Positions 30,935 to 39,464 of a stretch of 40,298 nt of DNA are shown in pieces. The translations under genes were made by a program, and so were the position numbers. The stretch's first letter is position 1. Each line of letters begins with the position of its first letter. The notes below the pieces were generated by a model that was not told where the DNA came from, made no database searches, and saw only the letters and a program-made list of their open reading frames with translations. The DNA lies in the NCBI GenBank assembly GCA_002293525.1, contig DBDJ01000055.1, positions 4,262 through 44,559 on the forward strand, in the 5' to 3' direction. This DNA is from Lachnospiraceae bacterium UBA935 (GTDB lineage Bacteria > Bacillota > Clostridia > Lachnospirales > Lachnospiraceae).

Positions 30935-31813
30935 TTATAGTGCTTTTCGGTAGATCTGTTCCAGTTCCGCCACCGTAAAATGGTAGGCGGTGTTACAAAA
31001 ATGACATTTTACCTCGATAGTTTTCTTATCATGGATCATGGCTTCGAGCTCGGTTTTACCGGTACTGATCAATACCTTCTCTACCCGTTTCTTGTCGCAG
31101 TTACAGTAGAACACGGGCTCGGTCACATCGGTGACGACCGGGGCCATGTCAGGCAAAAGCTGCCGGAGCAGGTACTCAGGATCGGCACCCTGTTCCAGGA
31201 TGTGGGTGACAGACGGCAGGCCGGACAAGTTTTCTTCCAGCTTCTGAATGACAGCGTCCTCGGCAAAAGGCATGACCTGGATAATAAAGCCGCCCGCACA
31301 TTTGACGGTATTATCGCGTTCCATCAGTACGCCCAGCCCGACCGCTGAAGGAACCTGTTCCGAAGCCGCGAAATAATAAGTCAGGTCCTCGGCAATCTCG
31401 CCGGTCTTCAGTTCCGTCCGTCCGGAATAAGGCTCCTTGAGACCCATGTCTTTGATTACCTGAAGCCATCCCCGGCCTACTGCGCCGCCGACATCCAGCT
31501 TGCCGGCCCGGCTCGGCGGGAGCATGACCTGAGGGACATTGGCGTACCCCTTGACCCGGCAGCGACTGTCCGCAGTTACGGTAAGCCCGCCGATCGGACC
31601 GTCGCCCTTGACCTGCAGGGTAAGAAGATCCTTTTCGCCCTTAAGCGTCATCCCCATCATCGCCCCTGCTGTCAGCAGCCGTCCCAAGGCCGCCGCGGCA
31701 ACCGGGCTCAGGTCATGAACTTGCCTGGCCGTTTCCGCCATCTCTCTGGTTGTAGCGCAGAATATCCGAAGCTGTGTGTCAGCGGCGGTCGCCCTGATTA
31801 TTTTATCTGCCAT
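30935..31813 (-). CDS. hslO: Hsp33 redox-regulated chaperone
   Basis: 292 aa, normal length. The N-terminal domain shows HDLSPVAAAALGRLLTAGAM and VKGDGPIGGLTVTADS, with VKGYANVP after it. The C-terminal zinc-redox switch has the four cysteines C-x-C (FYCNCDKKRVEK) and C-x-x-C (KCHFCNTAYHF). Under oxidative stress the zinc is released and the protein binds unfolding clients in the cytoplasm. AAGGAAGGAAAACA precedes the ATG. First gene of the hslO-LytTR-AgrC-like run. Confidence 0.95.
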   Translation of the reverse strand: MADKIIRATAADTQLRIFCATTREMAETARQVHDLSPVAAAALGRLLTAGAMMGMTLKGEKDLLTLQVKGDGPIGGLTVTADSRCRVKGYANVPQVMLPPSRAGKLDVGGAVGRGWLQVIKDMGLKEPYSGRTELKTGEIAEDLTYYFAASEQVPSAVGLGVLMERDNTVKCAGGFIIQVMPFAEDAVIQKLEENLSGLPSVTHILEQGADPEYLLRQLLPDMAPVVTDVTEPVFYCNCDKKRVEKVLISTGKTELEAMIHDKKTIEVKCHFCNTAYHFTVAELEQIYRKAL

Positions 31814-32292
31814 TGTTTTCCTTCCTTAATTTTCCTAGTAAAACGCCTGATTAGCGCTTCGCTGGCATGATTGCTATCTGTTGTCTTCGATTGTCATAGT
31901 ACTTCGATGAGCATACTGAAAGAGTGACTGTCAACCGAAGCCGGCAGTTGAGGCAGCGCTTCTTTTCAGCTCTAAGATTTTCTGGGACGGGGCATGCGAA
32001 AGGTCTTTCCGAAATTCAGTTAATAACCAGATCCCTTATAATTGGTACCCTTTGCTATACAGATATTTTTCAATTAAATCAATTAGTTCTTCAGCAATAT
32101 CCACTTGTACATTTAATCTCGTCTATATTCCTTTAAAATGTTATCCATTTCTGTTTTCACTGCCATAACAGTCATGTTATCACCTACCATCTATATTAAT
32201 TATATCCAAAAATAATTTAAAATCAACACTCTAATCAATTTTGCAGATTCCATTAAAACCACAGAGAATTCTATCAATTAGACCTTTCTAAC
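31814..32292. other. Intergenic region with gene debris
   Basis: About 480 bp with no intact gene. It contains the frameshifted small reading frame at 32036-32175 and otherwise AT-rich sequence. The hslO promoter must lie in its left part but no convincing boxes were found. Confidence 0.5.
32036..32175 (-). pseudogene. Small frameshifted reading frame
   Basis: From an ATG at 32175-32173 with AGGTGATAAC before it the frame reads MTVMAVKTEMDNILKEYRRD and stops at TAA. One extra base at that point (GATTTAAAT instead of GATTAAAT) would continue LNVQVDIAEELIDLIEKYL and YSKGYQL to a TAA at 32038-32036, a 46-residue helical, acidic protein. The coherent continuation suggests a single-base deletion. 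The family is not recognised; a small antitoxin- or regulator-like protein is conceivable. Chance cannot be ruled out at this length. Confidence 0.35.
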
Positions 32293-32745
32293 CTATTTCG
32301 CTACATACCCCTCCAGGTCAATCAGCATCTGCCCCTCTTCTCCCTGCAGCCATTCGGCCACTTGGTTGGCCGGGCTGTCCGGTGCCTCGTCTTTTCTGGT
32401 GACAACATAAAAATCATGAACCAGCGGATAAGTCCCTTGTTGAATGGTCTCTTTCTCCGGCATGACACCGTCAACAGCCAGGATTTTTACATTGGGGTCC
32501 TTTTTCATTTCCGTCACATAGTAAAAAACATTATAACCCAGGGCGTAACGGCCGGTATCGAAATCCGACACAGCGGTAAGAAGCCCTCCCGACTGAAGAC
32601 GCATAGCCTCCGGATCTTTGCTCGTATCCGGGGCACTGCCATCATCCTGACCGGTTATCGCACAGCCACATAACGTCATCGTGATTATGACCACTGCCCT
32701 TATCGGGATTCGTCGTAAGTGATTCATAAGATAGCCCTTTTCCAT
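32293..32745 (-). pseudogene. Truncated PstS-like substrate-binding lipoprotein
   Basis: 150 aa, with an alternative ATG at 32727 after AAAGGGCTATCTT. A lipoprotein signal ends LCGC (Cys28). About 25 residues later comes what looks like the C-terminal end of a PstS-type phosphate-binding protein (YALGYNVFYYVTEMKKDPNV, TYPLVHDFYVVTRK, VAEWLQGEEGQMLIDLEGYV). Full-length homologues have some 250 more residues in between, so this appears to be an internal deletion that kept the signal peptide and tail in frame. The product could be secreted but should not bind ligand. No transport genes accompany it. Confidence 0.6.
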
Positions 32746-32883
32746 ATGGTTCCATCGCCCTCCTCATATGCCAATAATTGTATTATAACAAGAAATACTA
32801 AGGGTATCCACAATAATTTAGAAAGCATTAAAATGACTAAATTATTACAAATATTGGATATATAATTAGATAATTGGTATATA

Positions 32884-32912
32884 TTGACATTTATTTTTAT
32901 TCAATATATAAT
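32884..32912 (+). promoter_or_regulatory. Consensus promoter of the secreted-protein gene
   Basis: TTGACA (32884-32889) and TATAAT (32907-32912) with exactly 17 nt between is a perfect sigma-A consensus. A start near 32919 leaves a leader of about 19 nt ending in AAAAGGAGGAATTTCAT before the ATG at 32938. Such a strong promoter in front of a gene interrupted by a stop is notable. Confidence 0.8.
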
Positions 32913-32937
32913 ATTTTGTAAAAAGGAGGAATTTCAT

Positions 32938-34701
32938 ATGCACAAAAAAATCAAGAGCACCAGCTTTAAACTCCACATTCTTATCTTAACGGTAATTCTT
33001 GTTGTAACTATTCCATCGTGGAAAAGCTTGGCGACAGAAGTAGACACAAGTAATTACGATTATTTACCGGTATCAGATTTACCCACATTTTCCCCATCAG
33101 AAATAGTAAATATGAATATTGCCGATTTTGTGGTGACAGATATCTCCGATGCCACTCCGCCGGCTAGTCAGAACCGGGCCGCCGTCGATGCCGGTTTGTA
33201 TGGCATATATCTTGTCAGAATGAATGCCCCGGGAGGCACCGTATCGATGACTTGCACATTAGATCCTGCTTCTGTCGTTCATTTCGCTCTGGATGTGTCG
33301 ATTGCATTCTCGAATGAATACAAAATGTATCTATATGAAGTGGCGGACGACGGTACCATTCTGGCCCAAGTTGATGCTTGTGAATCGCTCACAAGGCTAA
33401 GTGATACAGTAATCGGAAACGTCGGGATCGTGAATGACAGTACTGTTAGCAAGAAATATATGATATATATAGAAGCAACAGTCGATTCGACGGAAACGAT
33501 GGCAATTTTTTGTGCAATTAACGAAACTACTGACAATAACGAGGCTAATGAACATGCTGCCAATGCAACAGAGATTGTCCTGGAACCCAATGGTATCACG
33601 CAACTCAACCCTTACTGGGATACCAGAGTCGATAGCGACTGGTATCGGTTTCAGATACCGGTTGATGCTACATATAGCAATTTTACCGTCGACTGCTATA
33701 ACGCTGCTTCTATAGCACGTTCAAAAGATGTTTTCGCTGTGTTTAAGTTGAGCGACGACGGCAGCCTGGATCTGGTGGAGGCTGCCGAAGAAGGACGTAT
33801 CTTTGCGGTATCACCCGGAGAAACATATTATGTGAATGCGTATAATGCTTATAACAGTAATATAAGTGGCGAGCTGGTTGGTAATTATAACCTATACTTA
33901 ATGCCGGTAGGTGATCCGGGAATCATCTTAACCGACTATGACGGAGTGGAACTGCCCAAAGCTAATTTAGGCAACCAGGGAAGCAGATATTTGATAACGG
34001 ATGATATGTATCTTATTAATACCTATGTTAATGGTGTCGGCGAGACAACTACAGATTTAGTAGTAATGGAAGTCAGGAATTTAGACAACAATGATTATTA
34101 TGAGGATGGGTCACTAACCGGACATGATGGCTTTTTGTCATGCAGTACCTATCTTCCCCAAGTGACCGGGTCGCGACAATATATAGATACGAAGACACCG
34201 CAACAAATTTACTTTTATGACCATGGGCAGATTACTGTCAAAAAAGCCGACGGTACCATAATTGACAGCATAGATGTTTACTTAGTGGAACATTCGGAAC
34301 CGATTATCACGGCTGATTATGTGGAAATTACTAGTTGATCCGGGGGGGAATATGTTACCTATGAGGAACGAAGATATCAGGTCGGCGACACCGCTACCCT
34401 GACTGTTAACGGTAAAGCTAAGAAAGCAGGTAATCCAGCAAAGTATGCTTGGATAACAGTTACCATTACAAATGAGTTTTGGTTTACAGATGAACCAGCT
34501 ACAGTAAGGGTATTGACGGACAGTGAAGGGAATTTTACTGCAAAACTGTCGCCGGGACAAGCTGCGGGACAGCATAAGTATATTTCACTCGTTGGCATTA
34601 CATATCATTATGACGAAGGAACATTGACTGTGCAGTCCGGAACGGCATCTACTGTGGTCGACTTGTACATACGTGGGCTTATTGAATATCCTACTCAATG
34701 A
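32938..34701 (+). pseudogene. Large secreted protein interrupted by one TGA
   Basis: The ATG at 32938 follows AAGGAGG. A signal peptide (MHKKIKSTSF, then LHILILTVILVVTIPSW) leads into a 466-residue Asp/Asn/Thr-rich, beta-type protein that stops at TGA (34336-34338). The same frame continues without another stop to TGA at 34699-34701, coding SGGEYVTYEERRYQVGDTAT and a further domain of about 100 residues (YAWITVTITNEFWFTDEPAT, ITYHYDEGTLTVQSG) that looks like an Ig-like/regulatory beta-sandwich. The first part contains two pre-peptidase-C-like modules (for example DSDWYRFQIPVDATYSNFTV). One nonsense change, such as GGA to TGA, would explain this. TGA is a normal stop elsewhere in the window. 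Without the tail, a secreted 466-aa protein could still be made. Confidence 0.7.
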
Positions 34702-34742
34702 ACTGAAGAAGCACTTATCTCATTAAAATACTAATATCTCAC

Positions 34743-34806
34743 ATGCGGTAGCAATTACCATTTTGCGGCATTACGGCAATCGTAAAGGTGGTTTTTGTTA
34801 CCGCAT
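34743..34806. terminator. Long structured inverted repeat between convergent genes
   Basis: ATGCGGTA (34743-34750) pairs with TACCGCAT (34799-34806). Inside, TTACG (34771-34775) pairs with CGTAA (34781-34785), and ACC/GGT offers further pairing. It separates the plus-strand secreted-protein gene from the minus-strand methyltransferase gene, so a bidirectional terminator is the simple reading. The T run on the plus strand (GGTTTTTG) lies inside the outer stem, which is unusual. Confidence 0.45.
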
Positions 34807-34817
34807 AAGATATAGTT

Positions 34818-35666
34818 TTATGTAACCGGCGCTTTCCCGCCTTCCTTGGCAATCACGAATATACGCTCGCTTTCCTCACCAGCCGCCTCACCAGTAATAC
34901 TGTCAAAAGCTGTAATAAACTCCATGCCCGCCTGCCACAGCAGTCCCTTCATCTGTTCCAGCGTATACCCGCGCTGATAATGGTTTTCCTGAAAACAGCG
35001 GTAGCGGCCGTCGGGCTCTTTCACAAAAAAAGTCAGCTCGTATTCATTGACCTTCCGGTCCTCGTCATAATAATTATCCCAGATAAAACTGCACTCCTCG
35101 CGGTTTTCCGCAATCGTTGTATCGCCGATCACCTCTTTATACTTATACACCGTATTAAAATCAAAGATAAAAATACCGCCGGCATAAAGATAATTATTGA
35201 TCAGCCGGAAAACATAGGCAACTTCCTGCTCCGACAGCAGATAATTTAACGAGTCACAGATGCTGATTACCGTACCGACCGTGCTGTACAGCTCCAAGTC
35301 CTGCATCCTCTGGCACAGATAAAGGATCCGGCTTTCCGCCAAAGCCTTTTTGCTCATGGCAACGGTCAGCATCTCTGCCGAACTGTCGATCCCGATGCAG
35401 TCATACCCCATATCTTCCAGCATCCCGGTAAGCGTTCCGGTTCCGCAGCCAAGGTCAAGCACCAGATTGGCTTCCGTCTCCGCACCATGTTTCACCGAAA
35501 TCCCATACTCCTTGATCCAGCCGTCGATCAGCCGGCACCATTCATCATAGGGAGCCTCCGCCATGAAAATATCATAAATCTCAGCAAAATCTTCATACAT
35601 CCCGTCTGCCAATCCTTTTTCCTCCGCATCCATGCCGCCTTCGCTGTTTTCCTCATCCCACCGCAC
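34818..35666 (-). CDS. Class I SAM-dependent methyltransferase
   Basis: 282 aa from GTG at 35666. In-frame ATGs at residues 12 and 23 (MYEDFAEIYDIFM, where family similarity normally begins) are alternative starts, the former after AAGGCGGC. Motif I is LVLDLGCGTGTLTGMLEDMG, motif II CIGIDSSAEMLTVAMSKKA, then VGTVISICDSLNYL and AGGIFIFDFNTVYKYKE. This resembles the common uncharacterised Bacillota methyltransferase with a CDSLNYL motif. It begins 12 bp after the hisC stop and is probably co-transcribed. The substrate is unknown. Confidence 0.85.
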   Translation of the reverse strand: MRWDEENSEGGMDAEEKGLADGMYEDFAEIYDIFMAEAPYDEWCRLIDGWIKEYGISVKHGAETEANLVLDLGCGTGTLTGMLEDMGYDCIGIDSSAEMLTVAMSKKALAESRILYLCQRMQDLELYSTVGTVISICDSLNYLLSEQEVAYVFRLINNYLYAGGIFIFDFNTVYKYKEVIGDTTIAENREECSFIWDNYYDEDRKVNEYELTFFVKEPDGRYRCFQENHYQRGYTLEQMKGLLWQAGMEFITAFDSITGEAAGEESERIFVIAKEGGKAPVT

Positions 35667-35678
35667 TGACCGGACAAG

Positions 35679-36734
35679 TCAATGCTTCAGATATCCTTCC
35701 AGAAAATCCAGCAAGCTCTTCATCTCTTCCTCTGTACCGATCGTAATCCGCAGGTAGTTGTCGATCCGGGGCCGGTTCCAGTACCTGACATAGATGCCGT
35801 GTTGCTTAAGTGCCTGAAACAGCTCTTCGGCCCTGCTTTCTTCATGGGTGGCAAACACGAAATTGCCCTTTGAGTCCGGAAAAGAAAAACCCAGCTTGCG
35901 CAGTTCATCCTTGACTGCTTCTCTGGTAGCGATGATTTTCGCTGTCGTGGAGCGAAAATAAGCTTCGTCTTTGACCGCTTCAATGCCCAGCTCCAAGGCC
36001 GGCCGGTTAAGCGTGTACGAATTAAAAGAAAATTTCGCGGCCCGCAGGTAAGCAATCAGTTTCTTATCCCCCATCGCAAAGCCGATCCGCATCCCGGCCA
36101 TGGCGCGGGACTTGGAAAAGGTCTGTACGACCAGTATATTGTCATATTGGTTAATCAGCGGCAGACAGCTGGTTCCGCCAAAATCGATATAGGCCTCGTC
36201 GATAATCACGACACTGTCACGATTGGCCCGAAGAATGTCTTCAATCAGTTCCTGACTCTCTTCCACACCGGTGGGGGCATTGGGATTGGGAAAAATAACC
36301 CCGCCGTTTTCCCCATCATAATCCTCTCTCACAAGGCGAAACTTATCATCCAAAGGCTTACGTTCATACGGGATCCGGTAAAGATCGGCCCAGACGTCAT
36401 AAAAAGCATAAGTAATGTCCGGAAAAAAAATCGGCCTGCCAGAATTGAAAAAAGTCAGAAACGCCATCGCCAGGACATCATCTGAGCCGACACCGACAAA
36501 AACCTGGTCGGCGCAAATCCCATAATAATCCGCCAGTGTCTGGATCAGGCCTTCCGCATCGGGATCGGGATACAGACGGAAGTCGGCTCCGTTCAGCTCT
36601 GCGGCCTTGGCAATTACGCCGGGTGCCGGAGGATAAGGACTTTCATTGGTATTCAGTTTGATGATGCCGGCCCGGTCCGGCTGTTCTCCCGGCACATAGG
36701 GCGTCACTGTCCTGACATTCCGCTGCCAGCTCAT
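35679..36734 (-). CDS. hisC: Histidinol-phosphate aminotransferase
   Basis: 351 aa from the ATG at 36734 (MSWQRNVRTVTPYVPGEQP), chosen because AAGGAGG lies 9 nt before it and the length then matches the family. The enzyme is PLP-dependent and converts imidazole-acetol phosphate to histidinol phosphate. Motifs: KLNTNESPYPPAPGV, GVGSDDVLAMAF, FPNPNAPTGV, IIDEAYIDFGG, and the PLP lysine in VVQTFSKSRAMAGMRIGFAMG. It may also serve aromatic amino acid transamination. The open frame extends upstream through a repeat-encoded segment to 36824 and, except for one TAG, into the glycosyltransferase gene. Confidence 0.92.
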   Translation of the reverse strand: MSWQRNVRTVTPYVPGEQPDRAGIIKLNTNESPYPPAPGVIAKAAELNGADFRLYPDPDAEGLIQTLADYYGICADQVFVGVGSDDVLAMAFLTFFNSGRPIFFPDITYAFYDVWADLYRIPYERKPLDDKFRLVREDYDGENGGVIFPNPNAPTGVEESQELIEDILRANRDSVVIIDEAYIDFGGTSCLPLINQYDNILVVQTFSKSRAMAGMRIGFAMGDKKLIAYLRAAKFSFNSYTLNRPALELGIEAVKDEAYFRSTTAKIIATREAVKDELRKLGFSFPDSKGNFVFATHEESRAEELFQALKQHGIYVRYWNRPRIDNYLRITIGTEEEMKSLLDFLEGYLKH

Positions 36735-36795
36735 ATCCTGTATCCTCCTTGATTTTATGCTTGGCTTGCCGACAAGATTTCCCTCTTGCTGATTT

Positions 36796-36885
36796 GACTC
36801 ACCAGCGATATTCTCGTCTTTCACAGACTAACCAGCGGTATTTTCTTCTTTCACCGACTTGGCAGCGATACTTTCGTCTTTCACA
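36796..36885. repeat. 30-bp coding tandem repeat, three copies
   Basis: Units at 36796-36825, 36826-36855 and 36856-36885 each begin GACT and end TTTCAC plus A or C on the plus strand. On the minus strand they encode SVKDESIAAK, SVKEENTAG-stop and SVKDENIAGE. The middle unit carries TAG (36830-36828) where the others have AAG or GAG, and this ends the glycosyltransferase. The repeat therefore straddles a gene boundary while keeping one frame. Confidence 0.85.
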
Positions 36886-37889
36886 GACTCGACCGCCTGC
36901 TGCCGGTATTCCTCAGCTTTCTCTTTCATCCCCAGGGCTTCGTAACATTCCGCCAAGGCCGTCAGCGGTATGATGCTGCTACATCTGATGTTCAATATAC
37001 AGGGGGTCTCAAACGCGGCATTATAGAACCAGACCGCCGCTTCATGATAATCTTTTTTATCCATATAATACTGCCCCAGCTCACAGCAGATCTCACTGCT
37101 GCCTTCGCTGCCGACATCTTTGATGGCGAACTTGAAAAATTTGTGGACGTCGTTCCGTAACCGGGCCGCCCTTGCCACCACGCAGGAAGCTTCCTTTATT
37201 TGATCCAGGGTGTAACTGGTATTCACTGCCGATTCCTCAAAAAAAGCCTCTGCACACAGAAAATCTTCTTTTTCTCCCGATACGTACAGTTCCTTGGCGT
37301 ATAAATTGTGCATCCGCGGCGAAAGTACCTTGCCCCCGGCAATCATCCGCTCAAAAGCCTGGATGTCCCTGGACGTATGGCTCTCCTTGGGCAGGTGCCG
37401 GATCTCGATTTCACTGTCAAACACCACCGGCTCCAGCCTGACGGTCTCATGAATCGGTTCGATCCAGACGAAGCTGCGGGTTCTTTTAAATAATTTCGGC
37501 CGGTATTCACGGTCGAAATTGTAGATGGTTCCGTGCTCAAGCTGATTGGCATAGTACATCTGGACGATTTCCACGTCCTCCGTGAGCACCTGCTTCAGCT
37601 CCTGAAAGCGGCTGCGGTTTTCCTCGTCCAGCACTTCATCGGCATCCGCCGAATAGATATAATCACAGGAAGCCTTGGAAAAGGCATAATTCCTTGCGGC
37701 GGCGAAATCATGAACCCACGTGAAATCAAACAGCTGCCCGGTATATCGGGCAGCAATCTCCTTGGTTTTATCGGTAGAACCCGTATCGACGATAATGATC
37801 TCATCCATCAGGTCAGAAACCGAGTCAAGACACCGCGCCAGGATATCCTCTTCATTCTTGACGATCATACAAAGACTTATTGTAACCAT
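36828..37889 (-). CDS. Family 2 glycosyltransferase with C-terminal TPR-like region
   Basis: 353 aa. The N-terminal GT-A domain has SLCMIVKNEEDILARCLDSV, EIIIVDTGSTDKTKEIA, the FAAARNYAFSKASCDYIYSA segment and the metal-binding DADEVL. Residues about 190-335 are helical repeats (YYMDKKDYHEAAVWFYNAAF, ALAECYEALGMKEKAEEYRQ), as in SunS/WcaA-like enzymes. It probably transfers a sugar to a protein or cell-surface acceptor in the cytoplasm. ATAGGAGGAAT precedes the ATG. The C-terminus is the decapeptide repeat, ending at a TAG that lies in frame with hisC only one codon before the latter's open frame resumes. Confidence 0.88.
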   Translation of the reverse strand: MVTISLCMIVKNEEDILARCLDSVSDLMDEIIIVDTGSTDKTKEIAARYTGQLFDFTWVHDFAAARNYAFSKASCDYIYSADADEVLDEENRSRFQELKQVLTEDVEIVQMYYANQLEHGTIYNFDREYRPKLFKRTRSFVWIEPIHETVRLEPVVFDSEIEIRHLPKESHTSRDIQAFERMIAGGKVLSPRMHNLYAKELYVSGEKEDFLCAEAFFEESAVNTSYTLDQIKEASCVVARAARLRNDVHKFFKFAIKDVGSEGSSEICCELGQYYMDKKDYHEAAVWFYNAAFETPCILNIRCSSIIPLTALAECYEALGMKEKAEEYRQQAVESVKDESIAAKSVKEENTAG

Positions 37890-37969
37890 ATTCCTCCTAT
37901 ATAGCCCTGCGCATACCCCTGATCCTATGCATGTTTCAGTGAATTTAACCGAATACGATTACCGTAATG

Positions 37970-38710
37970 CTATAGAACCTTGGACAAAAACTCCTTAAGC
38001 CGGGCGCTTTGCGGATTCCCGAAAAACTCTGCCGGGGTGTTCTCCTCCACAATATTCCCGTCATCCATAAACAGCACCTTGGTTCCTACCTCTCTGGCAA
38101 AACCCATTTCATGGGTCACGACCGCCATCGTCATGCCGCTTTCCGCCAGATCCTTCATGACATCAAGAACCTCTCCTACCATCTCCGGATCTAACGCTGA
38201 GGTCGGTTCGTCAAAGAGCATGACCCGGGGATTCATCGCCAAGGAGCGGACGATGGCGATCCGCTGCTTCTGGCCTCCGGAAAGCCGGCTGGGATAAACA
38301 TTGGCCTTTTCCTTAAGCCCCACCCGTTCCAGCAGCCGAAGCGCATTTTCGGAGGCCTCCGTCTTATTCATCAGCCCGGTTTTGATCGGAGCCAGCGTAA
38401 TATTGTCCATTACCGTAAGGTTATTAAAGAGGTGAAAGTTCTGAAACACCATGCCCATCCGCATCCTGACTAAGCGGATGTCGGTTTTCTTCCGGTCTGT
38501 GCCGGGACCGCTGATCTGGCGGCCCTCAAACCAGATCTCTCCTTCCGTAGGCCTTTCCAGCAAGTTCAGGCAACGTAAGAACGTGCTTTTCCCGGAGCCG
38601 GAAGGGCCGACGACGACGATTTTTTCTCCGGTCTTAATATGATAGCTGATCCCCTTCAGCACGAAAATGTCGTTTTCAAACTTCTTACACAGATTCTTAA
38701 CGATTATCAC
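37970..38710 (-). CDS. Polar amino acid ABC transporter ATP-binding protein
   Basis: 246 aa, GlnQ/HisP type. Walker A VGPSGSGKST (about 34-43), Q-loop VFQNFHLFNN, signature LSGGQKQR, Walker B VMLFDEPTSALDPEMVGEV, switch AVVTHEMGFAREV. The start is GTG with GAGGAGG 10 nt upstream, overlapping the permease gene by 14 bp. With the permease and binding protein upstream it completes a three-gene uptake system. The amino acid specificity cannot be told from the ATPase. Confidence 0.95.
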   Translation of the reverse strand: MIIVKNLCKKFENDIFVLKGISYHIKTGEKIVVVGPSGSGKSTFLRCLNLLERPTEGEIWFEGRQISGPGTDRKKTDIRLVRMRMGMVFQNFHLFNNLTVMDNITLAPIKTGLMNKTEASENALRLLERVGLKEKANVYPSRLSGGQKQRIAIVRSLAMNPRVMLFDEPTSALDPEMVGEVLDVMKDLAESGMTMAVVTHEMGFAREVGTKVLFMDDGNIVEENTPAEFFGNPQSARLKEFLSKVL

Positions 38711-39377
38711 TTTGACGCAGCCTCCTCTCTAGTTTACCCAAAAGAATAGTCAGTATCTTAATGATAATAAAGTAAATCATCGCCGAGATAATCAAAGGCG
38801 TAAATGCTTCATACGTACGCGAAGCAATCTGATTGGCGATACGGGTCAGGTCACTGAGGCCGACATAGCCCACAATCGCCGTTTCCTTGAGCAGGACGAT
38901 GAATTCATTGCCGATCGGCGGCAGGACATTTTTGACCGCTTGCGGGATTACGACATGAACCATCGTCTGTCCTCTTGTCAAACCGAGCGAATGGCCCGCT
39001 TCTGTCTGCCCTTTGTCCACCGCCAGAATGCCGGCCCTGATGATCTCCGCGACATAAGCCCCGCTGTTAATCCCAAAGGACAGCACGGCAATCAATACCT
39101 TATTATTGTTGTTAGCCATAATCGCAAAATACATAATCATCAGCTGCAATACCGACGGCGTCCCGCGGATAATATCAATATAGATATTGGCTATCACCGT
39201 AAAGACGGTTTTCTTGCCGTTCCACCTGACGGAAAGCTTCATAAGCGCCAGTACCGTACCGATCAGCAGACCTAAGATACCGGCAAAAAATGATATCTGC
39301 AAGGTCACGCCAAGGCCGCCGAAGTAAAGCTTCCAGCGGTCCGCAGTAATAAATGCTGCCTCAAACTTATCCCACAT
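38697..39377 (-). CDS. Polar amino acid ABC transporter permease
   Basis: 226 aa from the ATG at 39377 (MWDKFEAAFITADRWKLYFG), which has AAGGAATAGTGAG before it; a TTG at 39404 would add 9 residues. HisM/GlnP-type inner membrane protein with about five membrane segments (LGVTLQISFFAGILGLLIGT, GIRGTPSVLQLMIMYFAI-like IIRGTPSVLQL) and the EAA loop EAGHSLGLTRGQTMVHVVIPQAVKNVLP. It would homodimerise with two ATPases. It follows a hairpin after the binding-protein gene. Confidence 0.93.
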   Translation of the reverse strand: MWDKFEAAFITADRWKLYFGGLGVTLQISFFAGILGLLIGTVLALMKLSVRWNGKKTVFTVIANIYIDIIRGTPSVLQLMIMYFAIMANNNNKVLIAVLSFGINSGAYVAEIIRAGILAVDKGQTEAGHSLGLTRGQTMVHVVIPQAVKNVLPPIGNEFIVLLKETAIVGYVGLSDLTRIANQIASRTYEAFTPLIISAMIYFIIIKILTILLGKLERRLRQSDNR

Positions 39378-39406
39378 CTCACTATTCCTTCCCATCGTAT
39401 GCAAAA

Positions 39407-39441
39407 CGCTTGCTATGAAAGCACTGCTTCCATAGCAAGCG
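39407..39441 (-). terminator. Intercistronic hairpin after the binding-protein gene
   Basis: CGCTTGCTATG (39407-39417) pairs perfectly with CATAGCAAGCG (39431-39441). On the minus strand TTTTGC follows. Stems like this between the solute-binding protein and permease genes commonly let the binding protein be made in excess, by partial termination or protection of the upstream RNA. Confidence 0.7.
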
Positions 39442-39464
39442 GGATAGCAAATCTTGCTTATCGG

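Noticed and set aside
34336..34338. TGA read as selenocysteine or tryptophan
   Set aside because: TGA ends normal genes here (for example helD, hisC-adjacent and two-component genes), and I saw no selenocysteine insertion-type hairpin evidence or cysteine-containing context. TAA and TAG interruptions occur as well, so recoding of one codon does not explain them.
34325..34350. ACTAGTTGATCC near the TGA looked like a cloning polylinker (SpeI/BamHI)
   Set aside because: The BamHI site is not intact (TGATCC instead of GGATCC) and the frame continues as coherent protein on both sides, so vector sequence is unlikely.
36749..36973. 74-codon plus-strand frame with a repeated RYFRLSQT pattern
   Set aside because: It is the reverse image of the 30-bp repeat coding on the minus strand and has no ribosome binding site.
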